Origin: Fluviicola sp.
Lineage (GTDB): Bacteria; Bacteroidota; Bacteroidia; Flavobacteriales_D; Crocinitomicaceae
Direction of reading: 5' to 3'
NCBI RefSeq assembly: GCF_029266855.1
Contig: NZ_JAQSWB010000002.1
Coordinates: 248,001 to 312,000, forward strand
Length of the DNA stretch: 64,000 nt
This document shows, piece by piece, positions 61,244-64,000 of the stretch. The position numbers and the translations under genes are program-made. Each line of letters starts with the position of its first letter. The stretch's first letter is position 1. Under the pieces are notes generated by a model. It was not told where the DNA came from and ran no database searches. It saw nothing but the letters and a program-made list of their open reading frames with translations.

Positions 61244-64000
61244 ATGCTGAATGTTCATTCGTGTTACAGCTTAAAATACGGAATGGTTAATCCGGAAGAA
61301 TTGGTTAAATGGGGCATGACCTCGGGATACGAACGCATCGCATTGACGGATATTAATAATACTTCAGCGGTCTTGAATTTTGTCCGTTACAGCCAGGAAA
61401 ACGGTCGGATTCCGGTTGTAGGGGTTGATTTCCGGAATGGGGTTTCCTGTTGTTATGTGGTACTGGCTAAAAATAACGAAGGGTTTACCGAAATAAATCA
61501 GTTCCTGAGCAAGCATACGCATAAAGAAGAGCCTTTTCCGTCCAGGGCCCCGAAGTTTGAACATTGCCTGGTGATCTATCCCTGGGGAAAGGAACCTGAT
61601 AATCTTGAAACCTATGAGTTTATCGGTGTGGATGTCTGGCAGTTAAATCGCTTCCGGATGAATTCTGCCAACCACTCCGATAAGTATCTGGCACTTCCGG
61701 TTATGACCTTTCGATCCAAACGCGATTTTAATACCCATCGTCTGCTTCGCGCGATCGATGAAAATGTACTGCTTTCAAAACTCACCCCTGAGAATCAAAG
61801 CAGGGAAGATGCACTGTTTTTGAAGAGATCGGATTTATTAAATAATTATGGAGAGTTTGAATATTTGGTCCTTCGTTCGGAGGAAATACTGAAGCAATGT
61901 TCCATTGAATTTGACTTCGCTCCAGTAGCAACTTCCCAAAACCTGGCACTTTATACGGATTCCCGGGAAAATGACCTGGCACTAATCCGCTCGCTTTGCG
62001 AAAAAGGATTAATGCAGAGATACGATATCAGTACGACTGAAATCCGGGAACGAATTGAAAAAGAGATCAAAGTCATTGATGAGAAAAATTATGTGACCTA
62101 TTTTTTGATCGCCTGGGATATTATTTCGTACGCAAAATCAAAAGGATATTATTATGTGGGAAGAGGAAGCGGTGCAAATAGTTTGGTCGCTTATTTACTG
62201 GGGATTACAGATGTTGATCCGCTGGAACTGGATCTGTATTTTGAGCGTTTTATCAACCTGTACAGGCAGAATCCACCTGATTTTGATATTGATTTTTCAT
62301 GGCGTGACCGGGACGATGTGATCGAATATATATTTAATCGTTTTGAAAATACAGCTTTGATCTGCACGTACAATACCTTCCAATACAAAGCTACACTGCG
62401 CGAGTTGGGTAAAGTCTTCGGTCTGCCGAAAACGGATATCGATATTCTTTCGGGTGATAAAAATGATTTGCGGAAAAATGATCCTATCCAGGAATTGGTG
62501 TTGAAGTATAGCAAGCTGATTGCCGGGCTGCCTTCACATTTGAGTGTTCATGCGGGAGGAATGATAATCAGTGAAAAACCGATCAATTATTTTACGGCCA
62601 CATTTTTGACTTCAAAAGGGTATAAAACTACCCGGTTTTCAATGATAGAAGCCGAAGATGTAGGTTTGTATAAGTTTGATATCCTTTCGCAAAGAGGCTT
62701 GGGAAAGATTCGGGATACACTGGATATTATCGCATATAATCAGCCTGAAAATCCGCCCCATGATATTCACGACGTGCGGAGATTTATTGCAGATGATAAT
62801 ATCAATAAACTACTTCGGGAGGCAACAGCGATAGGTTGTTTTTATGTCGAATCTCCCGGAATGCGTATGTTGATGATCAAATTAAGAACGAATACTTACC
62901 TGGAGTTGGTTGCCGCAAGTTCAATTATCAGGCCGGGTGTAGCTTCTTCGGGAATGATGCGGGAATACATCCTCCGGCACAGGGATCCCGAACGAATCAG
63001 GCAGGCACATCCTGTTTTACTGGATATTATGCCGGATACTTACGGAGTAATGGTTTACCAGGAAGATGTGATTAAGGTAGCCAACCAATTCGGTGGATTG
63101 GACCTGGCTGAATCGGATGTGCTTAGGAGGGGAATGTCGGGCAAGTTCAGATCCCGCGATGAATTTATGCTTGTTCAGAATAAATTCTTTGAAAATTCAA
63201 AGCAAAGAGGCCATTCGGAAAAGGACATCCGGGAAATTTGGCGGCAGATCGAAAGTTTCGCCGGGTATGCTTTTTCCAAAGGTCATTCGGCATCGTATGC
63301 TGTAGAGAGTTACCAGTGCCTGTATCTGAAAGCTTATTATCCACTGGAATATATGGTTGCAACGATCAATAACTTCGGAGGCTTCTATCGTACAGAAGTT
63401 TACGTGCTGGAGGCAAAAAAACTTGGCGCGCGTATTGAAGCTCCATGTATCAATAAAAGCAGGGGAGAGACAATGCTTGAGGGAAAGGTTATTTACCTGG
63501 GATTTCAACACATTGCAGGAATTGAATTGAAACAGCTTCAGCGCTTAGTTCGGGAACGCGACCTGGGTGGTGAATTCAAGGGGTTTAATGATCTTTTACA
63601 ACGGATTTCTCTTCCCCTGGAACAATTATTATTGTTGATCCGTGTCGGAGCACTTCGTTCATTTGGAGTTCCAAAGAAGGAGCTTATGTGGAATGCGCAT
63701 TTAAACTTTCACAAAGTACTGGTGAAATCGGAAACTCAGCCGCAGTTATTTTTACAGGAACACCGTGAATTTGTGTTTCCCGAATTAAGTGAGACTGATT
63801 TCGAAGAGGTTTTTGAACACATGGAATTGCTGGAATTCCCCTTATGTAATCCCTTCGATATTTTGGAAGAAAAACCGGTTGATTATGTACTGGCAAAAAA
63901 CCTGGTGAATCATATCAATCAAAAAATCTGCGTTTATGGTTATTTTATTGCATTGAAAAAAATTGTGAGTGCCAAAAACCAGATCGTACATTTCGGGACG
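61244..64000 (+). CDS. dnaE: DNA polymerase III alpha subunit, short error-prone type (partial)
   Basis: Open for 919 codons from ATG 61244 to the window edge. The PHP domain begins MLNVHSCYSLKYGMVNPEELVKWGMTSGYERIALTDINN. The polymerase active site is present: VGRGSGANSLVAYLLGITDVDPLELDLYFERF, the catalytic Asp pair in PDFDIDF and the third Asp in KFDILSQRGLGK. The fingers and later motifs (YQEDVIKVANQFGGLDLAESDVLRRGMSGK, SFAGYAFSKGHSASYAVESYQCLYLKAYYPLEYM) follow, and then an OB-like C-terminus. It is shorter-spaced than the replicative alpha subunit and is typically a second, damage-induced copy. Its position behind dinB suggests a translesion mutasome. Confidence 0.93.
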   Translation, partial: MLNVHSCYSLKYGMVNPEELVKWGMTSGYERIALTDINNTSAVLNFVRYSQENGRIPVVGVDFRNGVSCCYVVLAKNNEGFTEINQFLSKHTHKEEPFPSRAPKFEHCLVIYPWGKEPDNLETYEFIGVDVWQLNRFRMNSANHSDKYLALPVMTFRSKRDFNTHRLLRAIDENVLLSKLTPENQSREDALFLKRSDLLNNYGEFEYLVLRSEEILKQCSIEFDFAPVATSQNLALYTDSRENDLALIRSLCEKGLMQRYDISTTEIRERIEKEIKVIDEKNYVTYFLIAWDIISYAKSKGYYYVGRGSGANSLVAYLLGITDVDPLELDLYFERFINLYRQNPPDFDIDFSWRDRDDVIEYIFNRFENTALICTYNTFQYKATLRELGKVFGLPKTDIDILSGDKNDLRKNDPIQELVLKYSKLIAGLPSHLSVHAGGMIISEKPINYFTATFLTSKGYKTTRFSMIEAEDVGLYKFDILSQRGLGKIRDTLDIIAYNQPENPPHDIHDVRRFIADDNINKLLREATAIGCFYVESPGMRMLMIKLRTNTYLELVAASSIIRPGVASSGMMREYILRHRDPERIRQAHPVLLDIMPDTYGVMVYQEDVIKVANQFGGLDLAESDVLRRGMSGKFRSRDEFMLVQNKFFENSKQRGHSEKDIREIWRQIESFAGYAFSKGHSASYAVESYQCLYLKAYYPLEYMVATINNFGGFYRTEVYVLEAKKLGARIEAPCINKSRGETMLEGKVIYLGFQHIAGIELKQLQRLVRERDLGGEFKGFNDLLQRISLPLEQLLLLIRVGALRSFGVPKKELMWNAHLNFHKVLVKSETQPQLFLQEHREFVFPELSETDFEEVFEHMELLEFPLCNPFDILEEKPVDYVLAKNLVNHINQKICVYGYFIALKKIVSAKNQIVHFGT

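Noticed and set aside
61244-64000. Replicative dnaE
   Set aside because: The position behind dinB and the close spacing of motifs fit the shorter second copy; the full length cannot be seen.

Overview
The window looks like chromosome from a Bacteroidota bacterium, most likely a flavobacterium-type gliding/aquatic organism. This is inferred from TAnnTTTG-type -7 boxes just ahead of start codons, a type IX secretion C-terminal sorting domain, TonB-dependent receptors with carboxypeptidase-like N-termini, FecI/FecR-type sigma/anti-sigma genes, and families common in this phylum (DUF349, DUF5916, head-GIN/DUF2807, GxxExxY). No rRNA, tRNA, prophage, IS transposase or CRISPR array was recognised.

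Layout. 1-5.7 kb: the 5' part of an M1 peptidase gene, a family-9 glycosyltransferase, a sensor histidine kinase, a GxxExxY nuclease-like gene inside a 26-bp inverted repeat, and a class I fumarase. 5.7-18.5 kb: an accessory region bounded by two direct copies of a ~205-bp intergenic repeat. It holds a coiled-coil gene with an apparent frameshift, an array of 22-bp-phased repeats, a small membrane protein, a six-gene type I restriction-modification locus and another membrane protein. In the locus hsdM, a double P-loop/EVE-like/KAP NTPase, hsdS, an unnamed helical protein, hsdR and a small PD-(D/E)XK nuclease all read leftward. 18.7-32 kb: cell-envelope genes (two outer-membrane receptors, an ECF sigma - FecR - STN/repeat-protein operon, a head-GIN lipoprotein sharing the sigma gene's promoter motif, a class II fumarase and an LpxR-like protein). 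32-41 kb: an ECF sigma factor with an anti-sigma-like SUMF1 protein, a vWA protein with a sorting domain, an AsmA protein and a VWD-domain protein. 41-53.6 kb: a PfkB kinase, DUF349 protein, membrane proteins, EamA transporter, a second GxxExxY cassette, DUF5916 protein, ComEC and lipoproteins. 53.6-57 kb: thrS-infC-rpmI-rplT. 57-64 kb: a serine hydrolase, a small secreted protein, dinB and the 5' 2.76 kb of a short-type dnaE.

Three things stand out. First, the restriction locus carries an 868-residue fusion that joins two P-loop NTPase modules around an EVE-like (modified-base reader) domain, with membrane helices, between hsdM and hsdS. Second, two GxxExxY genes 43 kb apart sit in ~580-bp cassettes of the same design: near-perfect inverted arms of unrelated sequence, 133-143 bp before the gene and 10-15 bp after it. 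Gene-less inverted pairs of the same style occur in other gaps. Third, a 22-bp-period array (11-bp conserved core, 11-bp variable) fills a divergent intergenic region. The ECF sigma factor also appears to control at least two transcripts, because a ~26-nt promoter-like motif with identical spacing precedes both its own gene and the head-GIN gene.
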